Shown here piece by piece: positions 33,890-46,222 of a stretch of 64,000 nucleotides of DNA. Positions within the stretch are counted from its first letter, which is position 1; each line of letters starts with the position of its first letter. The position numbers were made by a program, and so were the translations under genes. Source of the DNA: Pseudeuparius sepicola (Eukaryota; Arthropoda; Insecta; Coleoptera; Anthribidae). Location of the stretch: the NCBI GenBank assembly GCA_963920635.1, contig OY987298.1, positions 122,645,735 through 122,709,734 on the forward strand, given 5' to 3'. The notes beneath the pieces are model-generated. The model was not told the DNA's origin. It was given only the letters and a program-made list of their open reading frames with translations, and searched no databases.

Positions 33890-34031
33890 AAAAAATTTAG
33901 AAACGTTTGACACCTTGTATCTTGAAAACTGAGCGATACCGGACCTATGTTTGTATGAACTTTTCGTCTTAAAATCACTCAAAGAATTACCCCTTGAAGT
34001 TTGGCTACGTACTTAAATAACACCCTGTATA
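33890..34031. repeat. One end of a TACAGGGTGTTATTTAAG-type element
   Basis: Ends in TTAAATAACACCCTGTATA, the inverse of the TA|CAGGGTGT ends of other elements here. The opposite end was not found. Confidence 0.45.
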
Positions 34032-35003
34032 TAGTTTCAGCTTTTTTGTCAAGCGCCAAAAAATATGCGGGTAATCAGAAATATTTTTTCCTTGCCATAG
34101 ATGAAAAGGAAAATGGAATGCATTTTACTTAACGGTTATATTGTTTATCTGCCTAAACGTCATTAAGAAAATATAGTTGTGTAATAAACAATATTTATAC
34201 AAATTGTATATTCGTGTTCAAGGTGCATAGACCACACGGAGAGTACACTTTTTCACGCTGTGATCCTTTGGGCGCAACATAAATTTTTATGTGGCATTAT
34301 TTATCATTTGCAGCGAAATCCAGTACCTAGTGAGAATTAGGAAACGTTTCAAAAGATAAATTAGCAGCAGATGAAATATACTTTCAATAATAATTAAAGT
34401 TGTATGGTTTCCTATTATTTCTTTCGAAATTGCAATACGTGCACCTACAATTACAATTTTTTATACAGCACTGTGTTCGCCTTTTGATATTTTCCTTTGC
34501 GATCAATCACAATAAGAATTGCAAATTATCTACATCTGAAACTGACTGCCTACGCTGTGAAAAATTGTATTGGTAACTACATCGTCGTTGTTGGCTTCCA
34601 CTAAATCATTCTGATTGAAGCAAATCAAAAAGGCGCAACGGCTGTCAAATCTCGATGCCCTATGACCTCGTTCAAGGATTGTTGCTGGACCAAGCCTTAT
34701 TTGACGGCGAGATTTGAACATATACCTGCATATTCTGCGCATAGCAAGGCTCAGGGAACGAGAAGATATAGTATCCACCTCAGTTTCTAAACCTATATTG
34801 GCAGTTTGAATGGTTATTAGTAAATAAGGCCTAAGTGGATATTTTGTATAATATTATTTGGAAAGCCATATCACAAATGTGTGCGTACCAAATTCGAAAT
34901 ATTTTATGTCTTTTTGAAATCGCTTGGTTTCATGTTGCGTAAATATACAAGTTAATATTTTATGCTTAGTTGTTGTCGAGGATTCACTGTGTTCTGCATG
35001 TTT
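34032..35003. other. No gene recognised
   Basis: A minus-strand frame of 82 codons (34530-34778) has no motif I can name. The rest is AT-rich. Confidence 0.35.
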
Positions 35004-36044
35004 TACTTACCAAAAATGCGAAGAAACTGTTACCTCCATACTGTGAGACCATACCTACATTATATGGGTTAGTAAAAATATGATTTTTTTTTATCAAATG
35101 AACCATATTATTTTTCAGAAATTGATAAAGTGAACAATCAGAACCAATCAGTTGGCTTATCCACAACATCTATTTAATTTTTGATTGGGTTTTTCGCCAC
35201 CAAACTGATCGAAAGACAACTTTTTCAAGTTGCCTGGAAAATTCATAAATTCTTAACAGTGAATGAACGAAACTTTCGTTGTTTTTTTTTGTACGGCGCA
35301 AAATAAGCGAGAAAATTGCGGTGGCAGTCCTACGAAAATCATCCTGTAGGTATATAATACTATTTTAAAATATCTACTCCATTTTTGCTTTTTATTACAT
35401 TCTGGTCACTCAACCAAACGAATCAACAACAAAGTCTGATATAACTGATAGACCATTAGGATGATCATCAAATATCTCCGTATAACTATCCGAACATGAA
35501 GCAATCCGCCTGTGTGCAAAGACTAATGAACGTAGTAAAAATGGCGAAATTAACTGCCGTGAAACGATTTTAATGCAAAGTAATACGACGTACACCTCAC
35601 TGTTTACCTTCACAATTCTATTAATCATCTCCTTTGCAATCTGCATCCTTGCGGCTGCGATGCTATCTGAACACAAACTCGCAATTCATTTCCATAGAAC
35701 GGTGAGCAGTATGGTGGGCGCCCGCCGCCCCTCTTTCAAGAAACCCGAGAAGCCACAAAGAAAACGTCATCGCACACGCGACTGAGCACCGACACGGTTA
35801 TCTCTGCCGGCCAATCGATTTGTGCCAGAAAGCCATCAATTTTAGACGAGAAGTTTTTCGCTGCGACTGGAAGCGCGATCCGATAGTCATTGTTTCAGAA
35901 TCAACGCCAAGTTGTGAAGCCCTAGCAAGGAAGAAGCGATATACTTGTAGTGTTTTATTTTGTGACAGAAGAAAAAAATATTAAACTTTAGTTAAAATTA
36001 TATATAAGTAAATGCATTTCAGCAGTCTAGTGATGCCAGCTAAA
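35004..36044. mobile_element. 1.04-kb duplicated unit, copy 2
   Basis: Nearly identical to 29343-30381, in the same orientation about 5.66 kb downstream, with a handful of substitutions and single-base indels. It lacks the 168-bp flanking repeats, so it may be the source locus or an independent insertion. Its left edge on the minus strand reads TTTTTGGTAAGT, a donor-like site absent from copy 1 (GGTAAAT). Confidence 0.85.
35573..35785 (+). CDS. Unknown small ORF, copy 2
   Basis: Same 70-codon frame as at 29910 with one substitution, placing an arginine just after the hydrophobic segment and its HFH motif. Function unknown. Confidence 0.2.
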   Translation: MQSNTTYTSLFTFTILLIISFAICILAAAMLSEHKLAIHFHRTVSSMVGARRPSFKKPEKPQRKRHRTRD

Positions 36045-36816
36045 TGTAAAGCGAAACATAAATACTGCAAGACTTTATAAAACTTTCATAACAGTACCAA
36101 ACTGAATAAAATTAATAAAGATGGTGTTAAAATAGGAGATTAGCAATCCAAGAGGCAAAGGAGGAATATAAAAAGTGCACCAAGAAAAACATAATTTGGA
36201 GCCAGCATACATTCTGGTGCATCGCAAAATATTATAATAGATACTTACCTAATACTTAACTTTCATTTAGCTTTTCATTTTTCCAACCAAATAATGTTCT
36301 GCACTCCATCTCCCTCTTTAAAAACAAAGATGTTTTTCAATAAATTCAATATTTAAATTTGTATTCAAAGATGCAAACTCAAGATTTTAGGTGTAATCAT
36401 TGAGTAAAACCACAGAAAATAGAAAACATAGGTCCACTACATAAAGATTAATGACAGGTGTCAAATGAACTCATACTTGTAAGATTATTGTTTTCTTAAT
36501 CTGTTGATTGTGAAATCACTACTGCATCTACTATATTCTACAACTTGGCAGGACACAAGTGGCAAAAACTTGGCGATGACCACTATAGTTATCACCAACA
36601 AGTTTCGCCACTTTCAAAGTTTAGTAGAGGTAACCGAAACGTGGCCGCCAGTATCACGCGCACGCTAAAGTTGTCGCCACTTCTAAGATATATTTTAGTG
36701 ATACAGTTTGGTCGCCTCCACTTCCATTTTCCACTTTGAAAGCATAAGAACTTTAAGGTGATTTTCGGTAGTAATCACAACGTTCCAAGCACCTTAAGCA
36801 CCACTAAAAAGTTTAA
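36045..36816. other. No gene; one imperfect hairpin
   Basis: AAGTGGCAAAAACTTG (36558) and CAAGTTTCGCCACTT (36598) can pair around a short loop. Nothing else is recognised. Confidence 0.4.
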
Positions 36817-37154
36817 TAATAATAATAATTCTCACCCTCACAATACTCCAAACTAGGAGTATCCCAAAAGCAACCACATGCTTGTGCGGGGGAGGGGGGC
36901 AATTACTGTTATTTTGTCTTCGTTGCCATTTGCGGATTTGCGGCTAGGGCCGACTTTTTTCCCGATAGAACTAGGATAGCATTCGCTCAAGTACTACGGA
37001 AAATCCTAGTAGTAATCCCAGTGAGTGTAGGACAATTAGTAAATCACACATATAAAGCTATTTAGGAGCAAAACCGTGAGTGAACCCACATTTGTCCAGC
37101 GCTCTTGGCCATAGCGGTGTTTTTCTTTTAAAGACATGTGCATGCCCCTGCCTC
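36817..37154 (-). repeat. SINE-like dispersed repeat, minus-strand copy
   Basis: Reverse-complement copy of 6518-6862, with the ATT tail (seen here as AATAATAAT) at 36817 and the tRNA-like head at the right. The two copies differ by scattered substitutions and indels. Confidence 0.5.
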
Positions 37155-38682
37155 GACATCGGTTCGAACCAAGGTCGATCGAAGGCAGAAAAACATGCAG
37201 TCTAAAAAGTCAGCGCCGGTAGGAGCGACGCCACCGCGGCCCCCAGTGCTTGGCAAGATCTTAAAGATGCCCTTCTCACTGAATATGCAGATAAACGTGA
37301 CATATACACACTATATACCACAGCCGACTCTAGGAAAGCTCTGAAGTTGAGAAAGCTGGCAACATGGCTTGCGGGTCTGCGCGGCGTGGCCTGTCACTCC
37401 CTGTCAGTTGAATTTACAAGAAATTTACCAGAATTAATTTGTGTAGTACGGGTAGTGCTGTCGTCGCCAGAGTGCTACGACGAAGCAGTGTGTCTCTGGG
37501 TGGAAACAGACAGCCCGAAGTGCTGGCGACTGCCTTTTTATAAATTTGTTTTGTTTGTGAAAAAATTAAACATTTCTCTAAAAGTTCGAAGTGAAGAATC
37601 GTTCCTTTACAATTTCAAGCCTCAAGATGCCTAGAACCGCCGAGGGAAGCTAGAACTTAGTTATATACCTGGCTGTAAGTAAAATCGTGATAATAACTTG
37701 AAGTAGCTACGTTTTCTTTGCTTGACGGCAAGCGGTCAACTTTTATTCGTTTTGGGATTTCCAAAGGACGAAAATTTAAGAATAAAATGTTTGTTTAGTA
37801 ATGTTGCAAAATATAATTTAGTTCATTGTATTATGAAATTGACCCTAACTGCCATTTCAATCAGAAGAGATTACTCTCCTTCACAACATGCTGTTCTCTG
37901 TTCGCTTGTTGTTTGTATTTTTGTGAAAATACTTATACTTCTGTGTATATTTTGTTACTTGCTACTGCTTTTATTGTCTGTTAAACAAACGTACCTATTT
38001 AGGCACTTAGGTACCCAATTATTGAAACAAAGTTCACAAATGTATCTAATTATAATTAAAAAGAGGGTTGAACATTTATTAGAAAAGGTAAACTAAGCCA
38101 AAGTGCAGACTGCGCTATACTGCGTAGACCCGTTGACCCGTCCCGCTGCGACGTTGCCACATGTTTGCACAGGGTTTGTAAGCTTGAGGAGGTTGTGACA
38201 CTACCTAAATATCGAAATGGCAGAATATCATTATTTGAATTTTTTTTATACAGTCTCACATTGCTGTAAACGAACGAGCAATAATCGCTCAATACAGTAG
38301 AAATTTAGCTTTAAGAGTTTCATTGCGTGGGTTGAGGGAACCCATAGGATCTCCAATGAGAACTAAAAATCTTACAGACTTAAATAACGCCTAACTGCAT
38401 GGCACAAAAGTTATCAAAACTTTCAAAACCGCCAAAATAAACCTAAAACATGCTAATACTTCTAATGAAATACACCTTGCGGAAGTCGAACGACCTCCAT
38501 AAAAGGCTAAAAGGAAACCTGTTTCAGATTCTTCATCGTCGGAGATGCAACAGACATAAAAGACATTACATGCAACCTATAGGAATATTACCAATACTCT
38601 TATAGGACCAGCCAAATTAGGTATAACACACTGTCCACACATTTTGTACATTATTTCGACCTGAAAGGATTTTATAACGAAT
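37155..38682. other. No gene recognised
   Basis: Open frames of 68-124 codons occur (37138, 37347, 37722) but lack motifs. The longest is low-complexity and AT-rich. Confidence 0.4.
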
Positions 38683-39256
38683 ATGATAACCGAAATAATC
38701 GATATAATAATCTTAAGCTCGGTTATAAAGGCGAGAAGGTCTGGTTACTCGGTTGTGTTTCTTCATAAATTAATATCAAATGTCGTGGACAGCCCTCAGT
38801 TGCTGGCAAACTTAAATTTTCTGGTGCCTCGAATCTCAGCACGCAAGGACCAGACCTTCTACCCAGGTAGGCCGAGGCTGAATGTGCTGAAGTTCTCGTC
38901 AATGCACAATATCTGCAACAACTATAACGCCATTTGTTCGAGTGTCGACATATTCAAATCACACATAAATTCGGTCACTTCCTCTATTCGAATGCAGGAG
39001 TAAGGTGAAGTTAATTGAGGTCAATTATGAGTTGAAGTGGTTGAATGTGTGTTTTATTATATGAGCACCTCAACTTTTCGCTAGTTCTTATCTCAAGCAA
39101 CAGCATAGTGTTAAGTTATTTCTAGTGTTAAGTTGTTTCTTGTTAATACTTAGTTAGGAGTAATTATTAATGATCCATGTTATGTTTGTTATCTACATGT
39201 TATTCCACCCTTTAAATGGCCTTGGCTGTAGGGTGAAGTAAGTTAAATAAATAAAA

Positions 39257-39288
<32 letters not shown>

Positions 39289-39296
39289 AATAGTTG
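38683..39296 (+). pseudogene. 3' end of a CR1/Jockey-type LINE
   Basis: The 106-codon frame 38683-39003 matches the C-terminal tail that follows the reverse transcriptase in insect LINEs of the CR1/Jockey/R1 type: SPQLLANLNFLVPRISAR, then FYPGRPRLN, then MHNICNNYNA. The element-like part probably starts near 38725. A ~240-bp 3' UTR follows, then an (AAAT)n tail, as usual for these elements. The 5' part, including the RT itself, is absent, as expected from incomplete reverse transcription. Not functional. Confidence 0.6.
39244..39296. repeat. (AAAT)n microsatellite, LINE tail
   Basis: About ten AAAT units with two irregular steps, directly after the LINE 3' UTR. Confidence 0.95.
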
Positions 39297-40730
39297 GGTT
39301 CTTAGTAAGGAATTACATAATTATAATAAGATTGTTAGATTTACGCAAAAATCAATTTTAGATAGATGAGAAGCGCTTCACAACGAAGTAATGTTGAAGT
39401 CAAAAATCCGACAGTTAGGTAAGCCAAATTTTAAAAGACGAAGTTATACGTCAAGATGTTCATTTTGGAAAAGATATTTTTTTAAATAATTATTGTTCTC
39501 TATTCTTTTCACACTGCAAGATATCGAAAACTCTGTAATATTTTGTAAATTGGGCGTAATGCACTATAACACAATCGCCCCATACTACGGTGTAGTCGGT
39601 AGAACTCATTAAAACTGTGTAATATAAAAACTTGGGAATTCGGTAATTAAGGAACACTAGGAAATACGTAATCAAAATACCATAGTAATTGGGATAACCA
39701 ACCTTAAAAGATATTACTAGATAAGTCACGGCCACCCGTGGTAACATAAAACATACAACTTAAATTTTTCCGATGTCGAGATCATTTATCACCATGCATT
39801 CAATGTATCAATGTTGAAATGTCAAAGGTCAACAAATAATTTTCTAACTAGGCAAATGAACCGACGGTTGCATCGGTTCCCAGTTTCTCGTCTACCTATA
39901 TCACTGTTACGAATGCAAGGACTGATACAATTAAGCAAATTATTCCAAAGTACCGGCACTCATAGATTACACGGTTGGAGGGTTGACATACCCACTAACA
40001 GATTGAAACTTTGCATGCGTGTCAGTTGGAACGAATTAAATATAGCTTGCTGCACACGGAAGTACATTTTCAAATTGTTTTAAAAGCACGAAAGTTGGCC
40101 CTTTATGTTAAGCCGAGTTAAGTATTTATATAGTTTCTTTAACTTTGTTGCGTATATAAAATTTGCATTAACCAGAACTTTCAGTTATATTATGGAAGGA
40201 AACTAAGTGTTTAGTACCTCGTGAAAAACATTTAAACTAGGTATATGGTATTAAAGGAGTACCTACAGCCAAAATGGCCTCTAAAAGTTGGTCGCCAGTT
40301 AATTATACTTTCTTATAATAATTAAAAATAATTATGAAACAGACAACTGAGTTCAGACGTTGAAGTTCAAATAAACAACAAAATAAATATTTACAAGATT
40401 TAATTGATAATTTCAGTTATTATTTACACTATGTACAAATAGTTACCGAAAATTATACAGCTTTTTACGATAAGAGTGGGCATTTTAGGAAAAAAAAGTA
40501 ACAGGATTACTTAAAAACTTCGGAGGTATATAACTAAAACTGTTTCGAACACATTACTGGTTAAAGTTTCTGATAATTTTGGACTATCACTGTAGGTTGG
40601 GATGGCTGGTTAGAATTTATATTACTGCGCACAATCAGTGAAACATTAAATAATTTTCTATAAGACAAAAAACTGTCAACAAATGAATTCGTGATATTCT
40701 TGACTTAGGGAAACACTATATTTATGTTAA
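39297..40730. other. No gene recognised
   Basis: Short frames on both strands only. Confidence 0.4.
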
Positions 40731-41030
40731 TTAAGAGGGGGTTGCCGACAGCGACAGTGACGTTAGATTTCGTATTTTTTTAAGTTGTATAGCATAAAAT
40801 CTAATAACATTTTAAAAATCTTAAAAGCATATGCACTGGAATTATTATTTTTCCCAAGGTTTTCATAACCTATAAAAGAAAACACTGCTTGTAAGATCTT
40901 ATGATTAAAATGAAGACAGAGATGTTTGTACTAAATTTTTGCCATGTAAAATATTATTAGATTTTATGCTATACAACTTAAAAAAATACGAAATCTAACG
41001 TCAGTTTCGCTGTCGGCAACCCCCTCTTAA
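40731..41030. mobile_element. MITE flanked by TTAA
   Basis: TTAA (40731-40734 and 41027-41030) borders a 292-bp body with ends GAGGGGGTTGCCGACAGCGA and its inverse. The inverted repeat runs for about 70 bp through CGTTAGATTTCGTATTTTTTT and AGCATAAAATCTAATAA with one 6-base gap. TTAA target choice fits piggyBac-type transposases, although the TIR start differs from the usual CCC. Confidence 0.85.
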
Positions 41031-42685
41031 TACGTTAAACTGTACAATGACAGTTTGATTTCCTTGACACTTTTTTGAAAATATAGATATAATTTCAATA
41101 TAAATCAAAATTTACTTGAATTCAAAAATAACGAAACAAATGTTGGGCTGTTTCTCTATTGAAAAGTTGTTGATAAGAATACCAAAATAAAACAAGGTAA
41201 ATAATCGAACAACCGACAAGGCTACGAAATTCGAAAAGAGTTGATTTAGTGCAAAAATATTAACAACGACGCGATGAAGTAACGCGAAAAAAACCTGACA
41301 ACCTGTGTGCTGACATATCAAATCTCTGTGAAATCTTTCACCACCAAAAATATACAATAGTCAAAACAATAAAAGAAACTTTGGTGTGGCGATCGGCCGT
41401 GGGCAAGAGTCCTCCATGGCACTCCAAACCTGGGTGATGAGATATTTTTCACAAGTTGACACAGCCCAAGTTTAATAAAAACATATCTTTTTATCACCGT
41501 GTTGCCGAAAACTTAACCTGCAAGCCGACAACCCATATTTAACAGTCTAAAACGGTCCCAATATCATCTTTGGCTCGTCGAAAAACCAATCGCACGAACG
41601 AATTCCTGGGCCATGGTTACATGAAAACAAAACGAAAAAATACCAGCACTACATAATAAATTAAATCACTGAAAGTCTTTTGACACTAAATCAACTTAAT
41701 ATAGGTGATTATTAGGCACTATGATTAAAGATTTGTGATGGTTTCCGGCTTTTAGATCAGTTCAGAAGGACCATCTGGGAAAAAATATTATGAAAAAATT
41801 CAAATCTTATTGACGGTCACACAAATTAGGCGCTCTTCTTTAAACAATTAACAGTAAGGCTTTAGGCTTTTATCCAGATATATACCTCATTTTGACTACA
41901 TAAGTTATTATATTAAATTGTTAAAGATAATTTTAAAAGGAAAGAAACAACGTATACCTTTATATCAATAAACTATTGCAAGGTTCAGAAAATTCCAATC
42001 AGCACACAAATCACGTCCGCGTATGCGGGTGGTTGCATAGTGGTGACGGCTACTTTTGGTAGTTTTTAAAAATAGTTCGGGGTATATCATGCGAGCCAAA
42101 GTTTTAAAACCGTATATAGTAACGGAAATTTGAATAAATTTTGGTACAGAGTGTTATTGGCTATATTAAATAACATGTTGTAAACAAAACCTGATAGTGT
42201 CTCATGAATATTAAACCATATAGCATGCGGAAGAAACGGCCGCCAAGAAAAATGGTTCTCGTGAAAACGTGTCGACTCATGCCCAACTTTTTTAATAATT
42301 AATAGCACATGCTTGGGGCCCAATCCTTCACAAAAATGCCGCTGAAATACCCCGCCTAACAACAATAATTACCCCTCACATAAATTTATATTCAGGACAT
42401 AGGGCGACACATTAACATTAATATTGGATCCCTAATTATAATTTAAACGCCGAATTACACTAATTACATTTCCATGCGTAGCGTAAACAAAAAGCAAACA
42501 CAGAGGTGGTGCCACGAGGGATAAAGAGGAGCTAATTTGATTTTGTGTTTTCGGGGTTCACAAGGGGAGGTTCAGACCCAGCGAAATAGGATTATTCGGT
42601 TTTTGCAAGCTTAAGGCTATATTTAATGAGTTCGATAGATGGACAAAATTGAGTTATTATAAACAATCCTAACATTCACTTAGGT
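41031..42685. other. No gene recognised
   Basis: Only short frames (41112-41357 minus, 42087-42365 minus) without motifs. Confidence 0.4.
42682..42685. repeat. Target-site duplication of Ty3/gypsy element (left)
   Basis: AGGT, repeated at 53640-53643. Confidence 0.8.
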
Positions 42686-44657
42686 TGTAACGGATTTTTT
42701 TGTAAATTCCAAGAAACCCGTTACAACGTTTTTATTTGATTCCAGACAGGCATAAACTAAGAAGGCACACCTATTATAGGATGGTACAGCTTACATTCTC
42801 TTGTTAAATTATTGATATTTCGAATTATAAACAAATTAATTTCGCGACCGTGCCGCCAGCGACCTCTTGTAGTGGGTAGCGCAACCCGCAGAACATGTCG
42901 ACTAGTTTTCGATATTTGGTAGAACAGGCAGTGGAATTTATTATGTAAATATTTGCGAACAGATTGAATAGAAGTAAGTATGTTAAATTGCTTTAATTAT
43001 ATAGCATTTGTTTTGTTAATATTTACTGTACAAGTAAAGAAAATCGTTTGAAATAAACCGTCAATTGACTCCAGCAGCTCGATTCCTATTGGCTGCACTT
43101 TTTTATGTACCACGGTTGTATAGAATGAATCGAACGACGCAGCGTCTCTCGTCCCCTTTCATTTTTGACTCTCGAATTAATCGGTACTCTCTAGTGGCAA
43201 TCGCCTTTTCTGAATATTTTCTCGTTTGGTTTTTTTAGCATTTTGCTCTAAATTGATCGCGAATTTGATCGGTAGTACGGGTTAATTGGTTTTGGTGAAG
43301 TATTTTCATTGTAGTGCCTGGTTGGGGTGATTAAATCTTTTTCTTTTCTTTCACGGCGGAGTGAACACCGCCATTGCAAAACTGACGTCGCCATAAGCTG
43401 ACTAGGAGCTTGGAACGGAGTTCTGTTGGGCAGGAATCGATCAAGGACTACTAGAGGAGGAAAATCGCCTAGGTGAGTGTGGTTTTTTTATTATATCGTT
43501 CATATTTTCGGAAATTGTTTTTTTATTCAGTACCACCTCACCTGCGGCCATTTTCTCTCGAGGTTGCTGTTTTTTTTTTGTATAACTTGTGAGTTATAAC
43601 CTTTTTTGGTACCTCTAAAAAAGAACAGCTACCTAAGACTTTCGTTCTCCTGACCAGTAGATTTCCTTTTTAATATTATACTTGTTTAAAAACATCATTT
43701 TCACCCCTGGCAAAATACTACCCGATCGAATTTCGTCGATAATTTCGCAATAAATTCATAAATACTAGAGAGTCCACTTAACGAAATATTAATATTCAGA
43801 TATAATTTTTATTAATAATTTCCAAGTTCAATAAATAACTTCGAATCAAATTCCCTATATAGTTTAACTATCATAAAGTTAAACGACTAGCAATTTATTG
43901 CAGGTTCTAAATTCAGCTGAATTTGATTTTATATTTTTTTAATAATTAAGTCTTAAAATAAGTAGTTCTGTTTTAAGTTGAATTTTATATACCTTCTTAA
44001 TAAATCACTGTGTATCTTACACATTTAAATTAATATTAGCATTCTTGGACTAACTTCTGCTCTTGTTGTGTTTGTTACCTATGTACATCATCGACACGGA
44101 GACGTGATACTGTGACAGTGAAGAACACCCACCTTCGACTAGTACGCTGCTGAGCTAGGCACCGAAGCGGTACGGCAACATCTGCACAACACCTGAGATT
44201 GGCTCTGCTCTAGCTAGTCAACACATGCGCCTAATGCAAGCCACCCGTTAAGGCCAGTTCGTAGCAGGAAAGTCGTCACAGTCAGAAAAAGGGAAGGGTC
44301 GTCGCATCGAACACAAGATATTCTTCGATCAAGTGTCACAGTCGCAAGTATAAACTTTCACTCAAACCTCAAGTGCTAGTAGTTCCAAGAGACTCTCAAA
44401 AACACAAGACGTTCGAAATTTTATAACGAATTCACTAAGTTTTAAATTTTTTTTGTTTGTTATCAAAATCTAACGACTAATTTAAATTTTGAATTGTCAT
44501 AACTATTCACAGTTATTTTCCATTAAATATTGTATGATTTTTTAGGTGTTTGATTTAGGAGGGGAGAATAGTTTGTTGGGGCAACGAATTCAGGTCACAA
44601 AGGAATCCGAACCCACTTAAAAAAATCCAACTAATTTTTTTAACCTTTCCGGTTATA
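42686..44657 (+). repeat. 5' LTR
   Basis: 1972 bp, beginning TGTAACGG and ending CCGGTTATA, so the usual TG...CA ends are here TG...TA. It is unusually long for an insect gypsy LTR. It contains a good splice donor CCTAG|GTGAGT at 43472/43473 and an acceptor-like TTTTTTAG at 44545, which may remove about 1.07 kb from the leader RNA. Confidence 0.95.
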
Positions 44658-44663
44658 CATTTT

Positions 44664-44684
44664 TGGCGAAACCCATCGTGGGAC
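44664..44684 (+). other. Primer-binding site
   Basis: TGGCGAAACCCATCGTGGGAC starts six bases after the LTR. TGGCG and the CCCA.CGTGGG core resemble sites complementary to the tRNA-Lys 3' end, with insertions. The tRNA identity is tentative. Confidence 0.6.
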
Positions 44685-44914
44685 ATGATTTGGTTGTCTT
44701 TCGACTTGCTACCCTTGCCTCTTGAATCACACGTTGGTCGAGGAACTTGTTTAAATTGCTATTCGATTTTTGATCTTACCTTTTTCTTGGATTCATGGAA
44801 TTATTGTATTGAATAATTTGGAACTACTTTCACGCTTTTGTTAATTTTTTTTGTTTTTTTAAATACTGATTTTTGCTGACCTTGTTGAGTATATTTCTAT
44901 CAAGATAATTTTGT

Positions 44915-46222
44915 ATGTCTAATATGGAGCCAAAACATTTAAAAGATGGCGAGCTAACTTACGAACTACGAATTAGGGGAGTAGACTTTTCAGGTACTGT
45001 TGAGGTTAGACGTACACGATTAAGAGGAATCCTTCAGCAGGAGCGATCAAATCGCAGTTTTTTGACTATTGCTAATCCTTTGAAATTTTCTGATGATCTT
45101 AAGCACTATTTAGATTCTTTTAATGATATTTCGAGTAAAATTAAAGCTTTTTCTGGAATCAAGGGCGACTATGAATGCCGCAGATTGGAGACTAGGTTAC
45201 AACATCTGTCACACAGAGTTTCTCGTATGCATCCAGAAGATGAGGTTGAATAACAACAACTGAAAGATGCTCAAACTAAGTTATTAGACCTTGAGGGGGA
45301 ATTTGCATTAAAATTTTTAGACTTTGAACCTCCCGCTGATAGAGCCTCCACTCCTGTGAGAGAACAATGGGGTGCAAGTTTGTCAAAACCTCTTGTTAAT
45401 GTTTGTAAATGGAATGTACACTACTCTGGTACCGAAAGGGAATCTCTTATCGCATTTTTAGAGAGAGTAGAACTTTTACGCCAAGCTAGGGGTGCGTCAG
45501 AGGCTGATTTGTTCTCTGCCGCTTGTGATCTTTTCCAAGGGCATGCGTGGACATGGTATGTAAATAATAAAGACCGAGTTCGTGATTGGCGTGATTTATG
45601 TCAGAAATTAAAGGAAAACTTCTTACCTTACCATTACGATCAAGACTTGCTTAATGAAATAAAGAATCGCACACAAGGCGCTCGGGAACGAGTAACAATT
45701 TTTATTTCTTCAGTCGAAGCTCTTTTTAAACGATTAAGTAGTCCCCCTGATGAAGTTACTATTGTGAATCAGATCAGGCGTAACTTATTACCGCAATATC
45801 ATGCTCATCTCGCTTTATTGGACGTAATGACAATTTCTGAGCTTACCACTCAATGCAAGCGCTTGGAGGAATCATATTCGTGGTCGGAACGTTATAAGGC
45901 CCCACCTACTCGCAATACTGGATTGTTGGAACCTGATTTGAGTTGTGTAGCTATTCACGATTCGCCCAGACGGGTTCATGTAAATGCTGTGTCGCTTGTT
46001 TGCTGGAATTGTAACAAGGCGGGTCACACTTATCCACAATGTAATGCTCCAAGGACGAGATTTTGTTATGGTTGTGGAAAAAAAGATGTTACTAGACCGA
46101 CTTGTTTCAATTGCCGTTCAAAAAACGTGCAGGGCACCAGTGGCCGTCAAATGACTGTCACTGGAGGAACACCAACCACCAGAACAACAACTCCAAACAG
46201 GGAACGCCAACCAAGAAACTAA
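44915..46222 (+). CDS. gag: gag polyprotein (one internal stop)
   Basis: Structural polyprotein of the virus-like particle. The ATG at 44915 opens a frame that meets TAA at 45251-45253 (codon 113) and then stays open in the same frame to 46222. The middle (about 45400-45900) has the capsid-like region with WTWYVNNKDRVRDW and EIKNRTQGARE, as in insect gypsy-type gags. The nucleocapsid has a perfect CCHC knuckle, CWNCNKAGHTYPQC, and a second, CYGCGKKDVTRPTC, where the His position is Val. The 3' end overlaps pol by about 100 bases in the -1 phase with a slippery heptamer. The stop would limit Gag to 112 residues unless read through, or unless translation restarts downstream. It could be a recent mutation, since the LTRs are almost identical. 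Confidence 0.9.

Noticed and set aside
34530..34778. 82-codon minus-strand frame as a transposase fragment
   Set aside because: No HTH, DDE or zinc-finger residues can be placed.
37158..37175. GGTTCGAACC as a tRNA B box
   Set aside because: No A box, T stem or acceptor pairing around it.
37722..38096. 124-codon frame as a membrane protein
   Set aside because: Hydrophobicity follows from T-rich DNA; no start context, splice sites or motif.
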